A stretch of 64,000 nt of DNA from contig CANMZP010000017.1 of the NCBI GenBank assembly GCA_947502355.1, forward strand, positions 1 to 64,000, read 5' to 3'. A program made the translations under genes and the position numbers. The DNA comes from an uncultured Thalassotalea sp. GTDB lineage: Bacteria; Pseudomonadota; Gammaproteobacteria; Enterobacterales; Alteromonadaceae. The notes beneath the pieces are model-generated. The model was not told the origin of the DNA. It did no database searches and worked only from the letters and a program-made list of their open reading frames with translations. The number at the start of each line of letters is the position of its first letter. Position 1 is the first letter of the stretch. This document shows, piece after piece, positions 1-10,055 of this stretch.

Positions 1-308
1 GGTTAGATCACAATTAACATTGCCCTTCGTTGTAGAGCGAGATCCGTTGGGGCGGATTTATCCGCCCGATGACATTTGGGCGATTAAAATCGCCACTAAT
101 TCGCCCCTACGGGTTAGATCACAATTAACATTGCCCTTCGTTGTAGAGCGAGATCCGTTGGGGCGGATTTATCCGCCCGATGACATTTGGGCGATTAAAA
201 TCACCCCTACGGGTTAGATCACAATTAACATTGCCCTTCGTTGAAGAGCAAGATCCGTTGGAGCGGATTTATCCGCCCGCTAACATAAGAGCGATTAAAG
301 CGTATCGT
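1..308. repeat. Tandem ~100-111 bp hairpin-rich intergenic repeat, three copies
   Basis: Three head-to-tail copies begin at 1, 112 and 212, each opening with the same GGTTAGATCACAATTAAC stretch. Period is 111 then 100 bp; the second copy lacks about 11 bp near its end and the third is the most diverged. Each unit carries the palindrome-like GGCGGATTTATCCGCC, which would form a stem-loop. The array starts before the window and ends exactly where yoaA ends, so it may also serve as its 3' terminator region. The open frames through it repeat the same peptide and are not considered genes. Confidence 0.85.
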
Positions 309-2249
309 TTACGCTTCGTTAATCGATTCCAAAAACGTGACCGCTTTATTAATGTCCCGAGTTCGGTCCATATTTGGTAAGCTTGATAAAAACACCTGCC
401 CATAATGACGGTTAACAATACGGCTATCACAAATGACCAGCACACCACGATCGCTCACATCGCGTATTAACCGACCAACGCCTTGCTTTAAGGCAATAAC
501 CGCTTGTGGCAATTGAATTTGACCAAACGGATCGCCCCCTTGACGTTTTACATCATCACTGCGAGCCTGCAGTAGTGGGTCATCCGGCGACGCAAACGGT
601 AATTTGTCGATGATAACACACGTTAAATCGTCGCCTCGTACATCTACCCCTTCCCAAAAGCTCGCTGTGGCTAACAATACGGCTTCGGGCTTTTCTATAA
701 AGTGTTCAAGCAGCACACTTTTCGCCATTTGTCCCTGCACCAATAATTCGTTGTCAATGCCCTCGTCTAAAATTTCCGCCACCTGATTCATCACTCTATA
801 GGAGGTAAACAGCATGAAACAACGACCATTACTGGCCTCAATTAACGGCTTGGCAATATTTGCTAAGGCATTGGCTCGGTTAAAGTTATTGGTTTCGGGC
901 AAATAGCGAGGCACCAATAATTTTGATTGTGTTGGATAGTCAAACGGGCTGGCCAATAAATGATGACTTGCCCCTTGCAAGCCGAGCTCATTGATAAAAT
1001 GTTCGAAGCTGTCATTTACCGCCAGCGTTGCCGAGGTAAATACCCAAGCCGCATTTGAGCTGGTCATGTGCTTACTGAACTTATCGGCAATGGATAATGG
1101 CGTTTGGTGCAATACCACATGGCGACGATTGGTTTCATACCATAAGCTTACCCCAAGCTTGTCTATGTCGAGCATCAATGCATATTTAGTCAGCAACTCG
1201 CTGGTGCGATCAAAGCAATTATCAATGGCTTCGTTGCGAGACACACAACGCTTTAATACGTCGTATAAAAATTTAAGGTCGGTATGTAACTGCGTAAACG
1301 CCTTACTAAGTTGTGGCTGCTTGGCTTTATGTTGCCAATTGCCCCGTTCGGGATCGTAGGGAAACAACATCCGAAAGTCGGCAGCGCCTTTGGCCAATTT
1401 CTCACTGGCCAAGCCTAGCTGTTTTACATCGGTTAATTCTGTTCGATATTGTTTTAAGCAATCGGTCGCCAAATCCACCAATTGCTTGGTTGAAAACGAC
1501 TCGCCAAAATATTCGGTGGCCACATCGCCAATTTGATGCGCCTCATCAAATACCACCACATCACTTTGCGGGATCAGTTCAGCAAAACCGGTATCTTTTA
1601 GCGCCATGTCGGCAAAAAACAAGTGATGGTTTACCACCACCACATCCGCTTCAATGGCTTTTTCTCGGGCTTTAAACAAATAACAATCGTCAAAGTTCGG
1701 GCAACTTCGCCCCAGACAGTTATCGGTGGTGGACGTGACTTTAGGGAGAATGGTCGAGTCTTCGGCGACATCGGTTAATTCACCAATATCACCACTTTGC
1801 GTGATGGATGACCATTCTCTCACCTTCACCAAGTCGTTTAATGACGCCGAGTCGAGCATACCGCCCACCTGGTGCCGCTTGTTTGGAGAGGTACTAAAAT
1901 TTTCTTCCAGCCGATAAATACACAGGTAATTACTGCGCCCTTTTAATAAGGCCAGTTTCTTAGGGCTTTGCAGGGCTTGCTTTACAATGGGTAAGTCTTT
2001 ATTAAACAATTGCTCTTGCAGGTTTTTGGTTCCGGTTGAAACAATCACTTTTTTGTCACCTTGCAGTGCTGGCACTAAATAAGCAAACGTTTTGCCGGTA
2101 CCCGTACCCGCTTCAACAATCAACGGTTTTTTCTGGGCAATCGCCTTTTCAACGGCCAATGCCATATCAATTTGGGCCTGGCGGGGTTTAAAACCGGTAA
2201 TGTGTTTGGCTAACGGGCCTTGTTCAGCAAATGCTTGGCTAACGCTCAT
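309..2249 (-). CDS. yoaA: ATP-dependent DNA helicase YoaA (DinG/XPD family, Fe-S)
   Basis: A 646-aa superfamily 2 helicase of the XPD/DinG type, very close in length and sequence pattern to E. coli YoaA (636 aa), which unwinds DNA 5'-3' and works with the HolC subunit of DNA polymerase III in repair of stalled forks. Visible motifs are Walker A (EAGTGTGKT, near residue 46), four cysteines for the Fe-S cluster (one in GRSNYLC, three in CLGRSCPNFDDC), the DEAH box (VVVFDEAHQ), the SATL motif and the C-terminal GVGRLIR motif VI. It begins ATGAGCGTTAGCC with no close neighbour upstream. It is monocistronic and divergent from the his operon. The family is certain; yoaA rather than dinG is supported by overall length and the N-terminal LAKHITGFKPRQAQ pattern. 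Confidence 0.95.
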   Translation of the reverse strand: MSVSQAFAEQGPLAKHITGFKPRQAQIDMALAVEKAIAQKKPLIVEAGTGTGKTFAYLVPALQGDKKVIVSTGTKNLQEQLFNKDLPIVKQALQSPKKLALLKGRSNYLCIYRLEENFSTSPNKRHQVGGMLDSASLNDLVKVREWSSITQSGDIGELTDVAEDSTILPKVTSTTDNCLGRSCPNFDDCYLFKAREKAIEADVVVVNHHLFFADMALKDTGFAELIPQSDVVVFDEAHQIGDVATEYFGESFSTKQLVDLATDCLKQYRTELTDVKQLGLASEKLAKGAADFRMLFPYDPERGNWQHKAKQPQLSKAFTQLHTDLKFLYDVLKRCVSRNEAIDNCFDRTSELLTKYALMLDIDKLGVSLWYETNRRHVVLHQTPLSIADKFSKHMTSSNAAWVFTSATLAVNDSFEHFINELGLQGASHHLLASPFDYPTQSKLLVPRYLPETNNFNRANALANIAKPLIEASNGRCFMLFTSYRVMNQVAEILDEGIDNELLVQGQMAKSVLLEHFIEKPEAVLLATASFWEGVDVRGDDLTCVIIDKLPFASPDDPLLQARSDDVKRQGGDPFGQIQLPQAVIALKQGVGRLIRDVSDRGVLVICDSRIVNRHYGQVFLSSLPNMDRTRDINKAVTFLESINEA

Positions 2250-2466
2250 TAAAATTGGTCACCCTATTGGCAAGATTCATTCGCTGAGTGTAAAGAAATT
2301 TAGCAGTCGATAAAAGCCTTTATCGAATTTAATCTGAAGGTGAATTTTCACCAAAATAAAAATGCAGCATTCATGAATACTTAACACACAAAAATGCTAT
2401 ATATCACAAACGCTGCTCACTAAAAGAAAATCGAATAAGAAAATTCAAGTTTCTCGTTTATTTTAC

Positions 2467-2496
2467 TTGACTATAACCTGCTTTAAACATTATGGT
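2467..2496 (+). promoter_or_regulatory. Putative sigma70 promoter of the his operon
   Basis: TTGACT at 2467-2472 and TATGGT at 2491-2496 are separated by 18 bp and lie about 30 bp before the leader peptide start. The placement fits a promoter for the leader and his operon. This is a motif call only. Confidence 0.5.
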
Positions 2497-2527
2497 AAAA
2501 GCAAGACTAACAAATAAAGAAATTCGC

Positions 2528-2572
2528 ATGAAAAACCTGAACCTACGCCATCATCATATTCATTACACTTAG
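2528..2572 (+). CDS. hisL: his operon leader peptide (14 aa, four His codons)
   Basis: A 14-codon frame, MKNLNLRHHHIHYT, starts at 2528. It holds three consecutive histidine codons plus a fourth two codons later, and is followed by a hairpin/terminator region before hisG. This is the hallmark of a transcription-attenuation leader: scarcity of charged tRNA-His would stall the ribosome on the His codons and favour antitermination. E. coli has seven His codons in a row, so the run here is short. The identity follows from position and composition. Confidence 0.9.
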   Translation: MKNLNLRHHHIHYT

Positions 2573-2659
2573 CCCTCAGGTTTTTGTCTGAGAGGCCAGG
2601 ACCTTTCAGTGCACGCAAAATAAGTAGCCCCGAAAGAGTCCTCTTTTTCGGGGTTTTTT
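2531..2659 (+). promoter_or_regulatory. his attenuator region with antiterminator pairing
   Basis: Within the leader RNA, AAAAACCTGA (2531-2540, inside hisL) can pair with TCAGGTTTTT (2576-2585). A second hairpin, CTGAGAGG with CCTTTCAG (about 2588-2609), follows. The terminator at 2628-2659 comes last. Such mutually exclusive stems are typical of amino-acid attenuators. Exact competing structures were judged by eye. Confidence 0.75.
2628..2659 (+). terminator. his attenuator terminator
   Basis: The stem CCCCGAAAGAG / CTCTTTTTCGGGG (2628-2638 with 2641-2653) is followed by six T residues (2654-2659). It lies 55 bp after the hisL stop and 43 bp before hisG, as expected for the his attenuator. 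Confidence 0.9.
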
Positions 2660-2702
2660 ATTATTTATTTTACGAATTATTTTGCATACACAAGGGATAA
2701 CA

Positions 2703-3608
2703 ATGAGTTCAACCGACAACCCAAGATTACGCATAGCCATTCAAAAATCAGGACGTTTAAGCGATGAGTCACAAAGCCTATTTAAACGTTGTGGTTTAAA
2801 AATCAACCTGGCCGACCGTAAATTACTGGCGCATGTAGCCAATATGCCCATCGAATTAATGCTGGTTCGCAGCTCAGACATTCCAGGCCTTGTGATGGAC
2901 GGTGTGTGTGACTTAGGCATTGTTGGCGATAACACCTTAGAAGAACATGCCCTTGAACGTCAATTAATGGGTGAGAGCGCCGATTTCAATAAAGTATGCT
3001 CACTCAAATTTGGAGGTTGCCGTTTATCCATTGCCTTGCCAGAAGAAGTGGACTATCAGGGCATATCCAGTTTAGACGGTCTGCGCATTGCCACAACATA
3101 CCCTAGATTATTAAACCGCTTTGGCGATCAACACGGCATTAAGTTTGAGCTATGTAAATTAAATGGCTCGGTTGAGGTTGCCCCACGCGTTGGCTTAGCC
3201 GATGGTATTTGTGACTTGGTCTCGACGGGCACGACTCTTGAGGCGAATGGCCTTAAAGAAGTGGAGCAAATTTACACCTCAAAAGCGGCATTAATTCAAG
3301 CCAAACACCCGTTAACCGAGCAAAAGCAACAAACCTTAAATACCTTATTACCCCGTATTCAAGGGGTGTTAAAAGCCAGAGAAAGTAAGTACATCATGTT
3401 GCATGCCCCCAAAGACAAACTACACGATGTCGTCGCCCTTATGCCAGGTAGCGAAACACCAACGGTATTGCCTTTGGCCGAGCGAGACGACCGCGTTGCC
3501 GTGCACGTCGTAAGCACCGAAACGTTCTTTTGGGAAACCATGGAACAACTTAAAGAGTTAGGCTGTAACTCGATTTTGGTTATGCCAATTGAAAAAATGA
3601 TGGGGTAA
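2703..3608 (+). CDS. hisG: ATP phosphoribosyltransferase HisG (long, hexameric form)
   Basis: HisG joins ATP and PRPP, the committed and feedback-inhibited first step of histidine synthesis. The 301-aa product is the long form with a C-terminal ACT-like regulatory domain and aligns throughout with E. coli HisG ([13 protein letters not shown] at the start, [14 protein letters not shown] as PRPP-binding loop, [11 protein letters not shown] at the end). The ATG at 2703 is preferred to the in-frame ATG at 2682 because AAGGGATAACA precedes it with good spacing and the protein then matches the family start. It is the first enzyme gene of the operon, 3 bp before hisD. Confidence 0.97.
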   Translation: MSSTDNPRLRIAIQKSGRLSDESQSLFKRCGLKINLADRKLLAHVANMPIELMLVRSSDIPGLVMDGVCDLGIVGDNTLEEHALERQLMGESADFNKVCSLKFGGCRLSIALPEEVDYQGISSLDGLRIATTYPRLLNRFGDQHGIKFELCKLNGSVEVAPRVGLADGICDLVSTGTTLEANGLKEVEQIYTSKAALIQAKHPLTEQKQQTLNTLLPRIQGVLKARESKYIMLHAPKDKLHDVVALMPGSETPTVLPLAERDDRVAVHVVSTETFFWETMEQLKELGCNSILVMPIEKMMG

Positions 3609-3611
3609 GTC

Positions 3612-4898
3612 ATGCTGAACTGGTCAACGCTAAGCACACAACAACAACAAGACGCACTGGCTCGCCCGGCGGTCAGCGACAATGCGTCATTAACTCAGGC
3701 GGTCGCGGGTATTATTAATAAGGTCAAAAACGATGGCGATGCCGCCCTATTTGCCTTAACCGAGCAATTTGATGGTGTTGCCCTTGCCTCATTAAAGCTT
3801 GCTAAAGAAAAGTTTTCTAGCGCAGAGCAGCGTTTAAGTGCCAGTCGCAAACAAGCGATAGAACACGCTTACAAGCAAATACTCACCTTTCACAAGGCCC
3901 AAGTAAGCGAAGATGTGGTTGTGCAAACCACACCGGGAGTAACCTGTACGTTAAAAAGTGAAGCCATTGAAAGCGTTGGTCTCTATATTCCGGCAGGCAC
4001 AGCGCCATTGCCATCAACCGTATTAATGCTTGGCGTACCGGCCAAAATTGCCGGTTGTGACCGAGTGGTCCTTACCTGCCCACCAGACAAACAAGGGAAT
4101 ATAGCTGATGAAATCATTTATGCTGCCATGCTCTGTGGCATTACCGAAGTATATACCTTAGGGGGGGCCCAAGCAGTCGCCGCCCTAGCCCTTGGCTCGC
4201 AAACCATCAAACCGGTCAATAAAGTATTTGGCCCGGGCAATCGCTTTGTTACCGAAGCCAAAACCCAATTAAGTCAGTCGGTGGCAGGTTTTGCCATTGA
4301 TATGCCGGCAGGCCCTTCTGAATTATTGGTGATTGCCGATAGCAGCGCAACGCCGGCTTTTGTCGCAGCCGATTTATTATCACAAGCCGAACACGGCACC
4401 GACTCACAGGTGATTTTATTATCCGACTCCGAGTCGGTTATTAATAACGTACAGCAGCAGTTAGATTATCAATTACAAAGTTTATCTCGACGTGATGTGG
4501 CCACTAAGGCGCTCGAGCAATCGCGCCTGATTTTAACCAAAGACTTAGCCGAAGCGGTGCAAGTGTCTAACCTATATGGACCAGAGCATTTGTCGGTGCA
4601 AACCACAAATCCAACGGCCTTACTAAGCTCTCTGCGTAATGCAGGCTCCATTTTTGTCGGTGATTACTCACCGGAGTCGGCAGGAGATTATGCCAGTGGT
4701 ACCAATCATGTATTACCCACGTATGGTTATTCAAAAGTGTTTTCGTCACTTTCTTTAGCGGATTTTTCAAGGCGCTATACCGTACAAGAGCTCACAAAAT
4801 CGGGCCTGCAAAGTCTCGCCAACACCATTATTGAATTAACCGATGCCGAAGGCCTTGATGCACACCAACGAGCAGTCACCATAAGGTTAGAAGAATAG
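3612..4898 (+). CDS. hisD: Histidinol dehydrogenase HisD
   Basis: HisD oxidises L-histidinol to L-histidine in two NAD-dependent steps with a catalytic zinc. The 428-aa protein has the family's usual length, with GPGNRFVTEAK, DMPAGPSELLVIAD, the SQAEHGTDSQ segment carrying metal and catalytic residues, and YGPEHLS near the C-terminus. It starts 3 bp after hisG with little Shine-Dalgarno signal, suggesting translational coupling. The gene order hisG-hisD-hisC is the standard enterobacterial-type order. Confidence 0.97.
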   Translation: MLNWSTLSTQQQQDALARPAVSDNASLTQAVAGIINKVKNDGDAALFALTEQFDGVALASLKLAKEKFSSAEQRLSASRKQAIEHAYKQILTFHKAQVSEDVVVQTTPGVTCTLKSEAIESVGLYIPAGTAPLPSTVLMLGVPAKIAGCDRVVLTCPPDKQGNIADEIIYAAMLCGITEVYTLGGAQAVAALALGSQTIKPVNKVFGPGNRFVTEAKTQLSQSVAGFAIDMPAGPSELLVIADSSATPAFVAADLLSQAEHGTDSQVILLSDSESVINNVQQQLDYQLQSLSRRDVATKALEQSRLILTKDLAEAVQVSNLYGPEHLSVQTTNPTALLSSLRNAGSIFVGDYSPESAGDYASGTNHVLPTYGYSKVFSSLSLADFSRRYTVQELTKSGLQSLANTIIELTDAEGLDAHQRAVTIRLEE

Positions 4899-4908
4899 GA
4901 GCGGCTTT

Positions 4909-6081
4909 ATGACGAATAAAATAAGCAAGAGCAATACATCCATTTGTCAAAAACTGGTTCGCAGCGATGTGGCCACGATGACGGCTTATCAATCTGCCCG
5001 GCGTGAAACGACCTTAAGCAGTCAGTGTTGGTTAAATGCCAACGAAGCGGGTGGTAATCGTCAACTGCAAATCGCCCTAAGTCAGCTTAACCGCTACCCA
5101 GACTTTCAACCGAAAGCCGTTGTTGAAGGTTACGCCGATTACGCCGGGTTAGAAGCTGAGCAAGTACTAGCAACTCGCGGCGCCGATGAAGGCATCGAGC
5201 TGTTAATCCGCACTTTTTGTGATAGCGGCAAAGACAACATTTTAATTTGTCCGCCAACGTACGGTATGTATAAAGTCAGTGCCGTAAGTCACGGTGCGGG
5301 TATTGTTGAAGTGCCACTAAACAGCGATTTTCAATTAAACATTAACGCCTTAACCAAACAGGTTGGCAACGTTAAGCTGGTCTTTATTTGCTCCCCCAAT
5401 AACCCAACCGGTAATGTCATTAATCGTGCCGACATTATTGACACCCTGAACCTTTTCAAAGATTCCGCCTTGGTGGTACTCGATGAAGCTTACATTGAAT
5501 TTTGCGAACAATTTACGGTAACCGACTTATTAGCAAGCTACCCCAATTTAGTGGTACTGCGCACGTTATCAAAAGGGTTTGCTTACGCCGGTCTGCGTTG
5601 TGGTTTTACCTTGGCAAGCCCAGACATTATTGCCATGATGAGTAAAATTATTGCCCCGTACCCGCTATCGCAACCGGTAGCAGAAATTGCCGCAATGGCA
5701 TTAACCAAACAAGAAATTCGAAAAATGCGCCAACGCGTACTGCAATGCAACGAACTCAAACAACACGTCATTGAATTTTTAAATAAACAACCTTGGTTAG
5801 AAGCTCTGTATGAGTCTAAAACCAACTTTTTGCTATTTAAAACCGCATTAAAACAACCCTTGTTTGATGCCTTAGTTGCCAGTGGCGTTATGATCCGCGA
5901 TCAATCGAGCCAACCGCAACTTGAAAATTGCCTGCGTGTCAGTATTGGTACCGATGACGAATTAGCGGCGTTTTATGACGCAGTAAACCAATTTAATGTC
6001 TATGTAAAGTCAAAAAGACAACAAGCGCAACCCGTAAAAGCCGAAACAAGCAATACTAAGCAAGCACGAACTAAATACTAA
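4909..6081 (+). CDS. hisC: Histidinol-phosphate aminotransferase HisC
   Basis: A PLP-dependent fold-type I aminotransferase converting imidazole-acetol phosphate to histidinol phosphate. Visible are the nucleotide-like PPTYGMYK segment, SPNNPTGN, the aspartate in VVLDEAYIEF, and the Schiff-base lysine in TLSKGFAYAGLR (about residue 222). At 390 aa it is some 30 residues longer than E. coli HisC. The excess is a Lys/Gln-rich C-terminal tail after the last family motif and a slightly long N-terminus, where an internal Met (MTAYQSARRE) at 4978 is an alternative start. Confidence 0.95.
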   Translation: MTNKISKSNTSICQKLVRSDVATMTAYQSARRETTLSSQCWLNANEAGGNRQLQIALSQLNRYPDFQPKAVVEGYADYAGLEAEQVLATRGADEGIELLIRTFCDSGKDNILICPPTYGMYKVSAVSHGAGIVEVPLNSDFQLNINALTKQVGNVKLVFICSPNNPTGNVINRADIIDTLNLFKDSALVVLDEAYIEFCEQFTVTDLLASYPNLVVLRTLSKGFAYAGLRCGFTLASPDIIAMMSKIIAPYPLSQPVAEIAAMALTKQEIRKMRQRVLQCNELKQHVIEFLNKQPWLEALYESKTNFLLFKTALKQPLFDALVASGVMIRDQSSQPQLENCLRVSIGTDDELAAFYDAVNQFNVYVKSKRQQAQPVKAETSNTKQARTKY

Positions 6082-6123
6082 GCAAATACTAATTAAGCAC
6101 TAAGAAATAAATAAGGACAGCCA

Positions 6124-7194
6124 ATGCCTGCAGAAAACCTATTATTTATCGACCGAGATGGCACGCTTATCGAAGAGCCGGTAACCGACAAACAAGTCGA
6201 CAATCTCAATAAACTGGTGTTTGAGCCGAATGTGATCCCGGTATTGCTAAAGTTAATCAGCGCGGGTTACCAGTTAGTGTTGGTATCAAACCAAGATGGC
6301 TTAGGTACCGACAGCTTCCCCGAAGAGGACTTTCACTTGGCGCAAAATAAAATGCTCGACATTTTTGCCAGCCAAGGGGTGACGTTTGCCGACCAACTTA
6401 TTTGCCCACACTTTGATGAAGATAACTGCAACTGCCGCAAACCAAAACTCGGCTTAGTAAGTGATTATTTACAACAAGGGCGCATTAACTTTGCCAATTC
6501 GTTTGTTATTGGCGACCGAGAAACAGACGTGCAGCTGGGCAACAACATGGGCTTGCCCAGCTTTCAATACAACCGCGAAACGTTAAACTGGGATGATATT
6601 AGTGACGCCCTGTTAACCAAGCAACGTATGGCTAAAGTGACCCGTACCACCAAGGAAACCGACATTAATGTGGCGGTTAATCTGGACAAAAAAGGTGGCA
6701 ATAAAATCGATACGGGCATTGGCTTTTTCGACCATATGCTTGACCAAATAGCGACCCACGGTGGCTTTCAATTAGTGTGTGAAGTCAAAGGCGATTTACA
6801 CATCGACGATCACCACAGTGTTGAAGATACCGCCCTCGCCCTTGGAGAAGCCCTTAAACAAGCGCTAGGCAATAAGCGTGGCATTAACCGCTTTGGTTTT
6901 GTGTTGCCTATGGATGAATGTCGAGCCGAATGCAGCCTAGATTTATCGGGTCGTGCGCACTTAGAATTTAGCAGTGAATTTACCGACAACCGAGTCGGCA
7001 GCATGTCGACGCAAATGGTCAGTCACTTTTTCAGAAGCTTAACGGATGCCATGGCCGTCACCTTGCATTTATCTACCACCAAAGGCAATTGTCACCACCA
7101 GGTAGAAAGCCTGTTTAAAGTATTTGGTCGTGCCTTAGGGCAAGCGATTAAAGTGGATGGTGATGCCATGCCAAGCTCAAAAGGTGTGCTATGA
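6124..7194 (+). CDS. hisB: Bifunctional histidinol-phosphatase / imidazoleglycerol-phosphate dehydratase HisB
   Basis: A 356-aa fusion catalysing the seventh (IGP dehydratase) and ninth (histidinol phosphatase) steps. The N-terminal HAD phosphatase half shows the DxDGT nucleophile motif (FIDRDGT, Asp at about 10 and 12) and a zinc cluster [11 protein letters not shown]. The C-terminal half has dehydratase metal motifs [27 protein letters not shown] and a terminal [11 protein letters not shown]. The fused form is typical of enteric and related gammaproteobacteria. It overlaps hisH by 4 bp. Confidence 0.97.
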   Translation: MPAENLLFIDRDGTLIEEPVTDKQVDNLNKLVFEPNVIPVLLKLISAGYQLVLVSNQDGLGTDSFPEEDFHLAQNKMLDIFASQGVTFADQLICPHFDEDNCNCRKPKLGLVSDYLQQGRINFANSFVIGDRETDVQLGNNMGLPSFQYNRETLNWDDISDALLTKQRMAKVTRTTKETDINVAVNLDKKGGNKIDTGIGFFDHMLDQIATHGGFQLVCEVKGDLHIDDHHSVEDTALALGEALKQALGNKRGINRFGFVLPMDECRAECSLDLSGRAHLEFSSEFTDNRVGSMSTQMVSHFFRSLTDAMAVTLHLSTTKGNCHHQVESLFKVFGRALGQAIKVDGDAMPSSKGVL

Positions 7195-7829
7195 GTTTTG
7201 AACCACAAGCACTAAACACAAGCCGTATCGATGCGCTTATTATTGACACCGGTTGTGCCAACATAAGCTCATTAAAGTTTGCCCTTGAGCGCTTAGGCTA
7301 TTGCATTGAGGTAAGCAGCGATAAAGATAAAATCATCGCCTCTACTAAGGTGTTTCTGCCAGGCGTTGGCTCGGCGCAATATGCCATGGGAGGCATTATT
7401 GAACGCGAGCTTGGTGAGGTAATTAAACAATTAACACAACCCGTGCTTGGCATTTGTTTAGGCATGCAATTATTAACCGAGCATTCCATTGAAAATGCAA
7501 TCGACACCCCATGTTTAGGGGTGGTGCCGGGCGAAATTAAAGGCATTAAAACTCACTCGCCAAGCTTGAGGCTACCGCACATGGGCTGGAATACGCTATC
7601 GAACATCAGCGATTCACCATTATTTACTGGGCTTAGCGAATCGGATTATTTTTACTTTGTGCACAGTTACTGCGCCAATGTAAGCCAATACACGTTAGCC
7701 GAATGTGACTATGGTCAGGCGTTCGCCGCTAGCATTGGCAAAGACAATTTTTACGGGGTGCAATTTCATCCAGAGCGCTCGGGCAAATCCGGAGCCAAGT
7801 TATTACAAAATTTTATGGAGTTATGCTGA
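7191..7829 (+). CDS. hisH: Imidazole glycerol phosphate synthase glutaminase subunit HisH
   Basis: The class I glutamine amidotransferase subunit that supplies ammonia to HisF. The 212-aa protein shows the oxyanion region [13 protein letters not shown], the nucleophile elbow GICLGMQLL (Cys at about 89) and the His/Glu pair in [13 protein letters not shown]. It has an extra ~10 N-terminal residues compared with E. coli HisH (196 aa). It overlaps hisB by 4 bp and its TGA shares a base with the preferred hisA start. Confidence 0.96.
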   Translation: MSFEPQALNTSRIDALIIDTGCANISSLKFALERLGYCIEVSSDKDKIIASTKVFLPGVGSAQYAMGGIIERELGEVIKQLTQPVLGICLGMQLLTEHSIENAIDTPCLGVVPGEIKGIKTHSPSLRLPHMGWNTLSNISDSPLFTGLSESDYFYFVHSYCANVSQYTLAECDYGQAFAASIGKDNFYGVQFHPERSGKSGAKLLQNFMELC

Positions 7830-8566
7830 TGATCATTCCGGCGATAGATTTAATTGATGGCAAAACCGTGCGTTTATACCAAGGCGATTACCAACAAAAA
7901 ACCGCCTACCAGCAAACACCCGAAGAGCTGATTAACCGTTACTATGAACAAGGTGCCAACATCTTGCATCTGGTTGATTTAGATGGGGCAAAAGACAGTG
8001 AAAAACGTCAAACCCAACGTTTAAAAGAATTGATAAGCCTAGCCAAAATGCCCGTACAAGTCGGTGGTGGTGTACGCTGTCAGCAAGACGTCGATGATCT
8101 GCTCGACCTTGGCGCATCACGCGTGGTGATAGGCTCATTAGCCATCAAACAGCCAGAGCTTGTTAAGCAATGGTTTGAGGTATACGGCAAAGAAAAAATT
8201 GTTCTGGCGCTCGATGTACAAATTAACGAGCAAGGTGAAAAAATGCTACCAACTCATGGTTGGATTAATGCCAGCGGTACCCGCTTAGAAGAGTTATTGG
8301 CGTTTTACGGTGAAGACACCGTACAGCACGTACTTTGCACCGACATATCCAAAGACGGCACCTTAATGGGCAGTAACGTTGACCTTTACCAAGAATTAAA
8401 ACAACAGTTCCCAAAAATCACTTGGCAAGCATCAGGGGGCGTTGGCAGCCTACATGACATCACCAACGTGGCCAAATCGGGTGCCGATGGCATTATTTTG
8501 GGTAAAGCCTTGCTTGATGGCAAGTTTTCCGTAGCGGAGGCAATCACATGCTGGCAAAACGCATAA
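7829..8566 (+). CDS. hisA: ProFAR isomerase HisA
   Basis: A (beta/alpha)8-barrel isomerase that opens the ribose ring of ProFAR to PRFAR. I place the start at the ATG at 7829, giving [12 protein letters not shown] as in homologues and a TGATG overlap with the hisH stop; an ATG two codons earlier (7823) is also in frame. The 245-aa product has the paired phosphate-binding half-barrel signatures (VGGGVR and ASGGVG) and ends in AITCWQNA as in E. coli HisA. Confidence 0.95.
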   Translation: MIIPAIDLIDGKTVRLYQGDYQQKTAYQQTPEELINRYYEQGANILHLVDLDGAKDSEKRQTQRLKELISLAKMPVQVGGGVRCQQDVDDLLDLGASRVVIGSLAIKQPELVKQWFEVYGKEKIVLALDVQINEQGEKMLPTHGWINASGTRLEELLAFYGEDTVQHVLCTDISKDGTLMGSNVDLYQELKQQFPKITWQASGGVGSLHDITNVAKSGADGIILGKALLDGKFSVAEAITCWQNA

Positions 8567-9321
8567 TTCCCTGCCTAGATGTTCGTGATGGCATGGTGGT
8601 CAAAGGGGTTAAATTTCGCAACCACGAAATCATTGGTGATATTGTGCCACTAGCCAAACGCTACAGCGAAGAAGGCGCCGATGAATTAGTTTTTTACGAT
8701 ATTACCGCAAGCGCCGATGGACGAGTCGTTGATAAAAGCTGGGTTGAAGACATTGCCAAAGTCATCGACATTCCATTTTGTGTCGCCGGCGGCATAAAAA
8801 CCGAAGCCGATGCACAGCGCTTATTAATGATGGGCGCCGATAAAATATCGATTAACTCCCCGGCTTTGGCTGATCCTACATTAATTACCCGCCTTACCCA
8901 ACAGTTTGGCCAGCAATGTGTGGTGGTGGGTATTGATTCCTACTTTGATCAAAACAGCAAACAATATCAGGTGTATCAATTTACCGGTGATGAAAGCAAA
9001 ACCGCTAAAACCGCTTGGCAAACCGTTGATTGGGTAAAAGAAGTGCAAGATAGAGGCGCAGGTGAAATCGTATTAAATGTGATGAACCAAGATGGCGTAA
9101 GACAAGGTTATGACATTGACCAATTAAGTCTAATTCGCGAGCAATGTAACGTGCCACTCATTGCATCGGGCGGTGCCGGTACCATGGAGCATTTTAAAGA
9201 CGTATTCCAACAAGCCGACGTAGATGGCGCTTTAGCAGCCAGTGTGTTCCATAAAGCAATCATCGATATAATGGACCTAAAAAACTACTTGGCAACGCAA
9301 AACGTTAGCATTAGGCTTTAA
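8548..9321 (+). CDS. hisF: Imidazole glycerol phosphate synthase cyclase subunit HisF
   Basis: The 257-aa cyclase barrel that combines PRFAR with ammonia from HisH to give IGP and AICAR. It begins [15 protein letters not shown], with the catalytic Asp in CLDVRDG and the second Asp in VGIDSYF; the phosphate-binding loops VAGGI and ASGGAG are present. It overlaps the end of hisA by 19 bp, the usual arrangement. Confidence 0.97.
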   Translation: MLAKRIIPCLDVRDGMVVKGVKFRNHEIIGDIVPLAKRYSEEGADELVFYDITASADGRVVDKSWVEDIAKVIDIPFCVAGGIKTEADAQRLLMMGADKISINSPALADPTLITRLTQQFGQQCVVVGIDSYFDQNSKQYQVYQFTGDESKTAKTAWQTVDWVKEVQDRGAGEIVLNVMNQDGVRQGYDIDQLSLIREQCNVPLIASGGAGTMEHFKDVFQQADVDGALAASVFHKAIIDIMDLKNYLATQNVSIRL

Positions 9322-9348
9322 TAAAAAAAAATTAACAGAGAGAAATTT

Positions 9349-9969
9349 ATGCAGGTAACAAGCGACAATATCCAACAACTCGCCTGGCAAAAAATGGATG
9401 AGCTGATCCCAGCCATCATTCAACACGCCGACACTGGCGCGGTATTAATGCAAGGCTATATGAATCAAGAAGCGTTGCAACAAACGTTAAATACGGGCAA
9501 AGCCACATTTTATTCACGCTCAAAGCAACGCCTATGGAAGAAAGGTGAAAGCTCAGGTAACGAACTCAACGTTCAATCCGTATTAACCGATTGCGATCAA
9601 GACAGCTTGTTAATCGCCTGTCGCCCTGAAGGGCCAACGTGTCATTTAGGTAGCAATTCTTGTTTCCCAGAAGAACAAACCCATCAGCAAAATTTTTTAA
9701 GCTACCTTGAACAAGTCATTGAACAACGAAGCAAAGATCCTATTGACCAAAGCTATACGGCGCATTTACTCGACAGAGGTACGGCACGCGTTGCCCAAAA
9801 AGTTGGTGAAGAAGGCGTAGAAGTTGCCTTAGCGGCTGCCACCAACCAAAAAGAAGAGTTTATTGGTGAATGTGCCGATTTGTTTTACCACACACTGGTC
9901 TTACTAAAAGACCAAAACGTCCCATTGTCACAAGTCATGGCCGTTCTGCAAGAAAGGCATAAAGGGTAA
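9349..9969 (+). CDS. hisI: Bifunctional PR-AMP cyclohydrolase / PR-ATP pyrophosphohydrolase HisI(E)
   Basis: A 206-aa fusion catalysing steps 2 and 3 of the pathway. The N-terminal HisI half shows GYMNQEAL, the SRSKQRLWKKGESSGN motif and metal-binding DCDQDSLL with GPTCHLGSNSCF cysteines. The C-terminal HisE half shows the RVAQKVGEEGVEVALAA helix with the Glu residues of MazG-like pyrophosphohydrolases. AGAGAG precedes the start. It is the last his gene, and nothing follows on this strand. Confidence 0.96.
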   Translation: MQVTSDNIQQLAWQKMDELIPAIIQHADTGAVLMQGYMNQEALQQTLNTGKATFYSRSKQRLWKKGESSGNELNVQSVLTDCDQDSLLIACRPEGPTCHLGSNSCFPEEQTHQQNFLSYLEQVIEQRSKDPIDQSYTAHLLDRGTARVAQKVGEEGVEVALAAATNQKEEFIGECADLFYHTLVLLKDQNVPLSQVMAVLQERHKG

Positions 9970-9998
9970 AGTATGAGCTGCAAGATAAGAACGCTTCA

Positions 9999-10032
9999 AG
10001 CTACAAGTGAGCGACCGTTTTGACTTGTAGCT
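9999..10032. terminator. Perfect inverted repeat between the his operon and the MFS gene
   Basis: AGCTACAAGT (9999-10008) and ACTTGTAGCT (10023-10032) form a 10-bp perfect stem in the 86-bp gap between convergent genes. No T-run follows immediately on either strand, so it is either a weak bidirectional terminator or a REP-like repeat. Confidence 0.5.
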
Positions 10033-10055
10033 AGTAGCATATAGCTCTTTTATCT

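Noticed and set aside
1-380. Two ~65-aa plus-strand frames
   Set aside because: They translate the tandem repeat at the left edge, with repeated identical peptides and no start signal.
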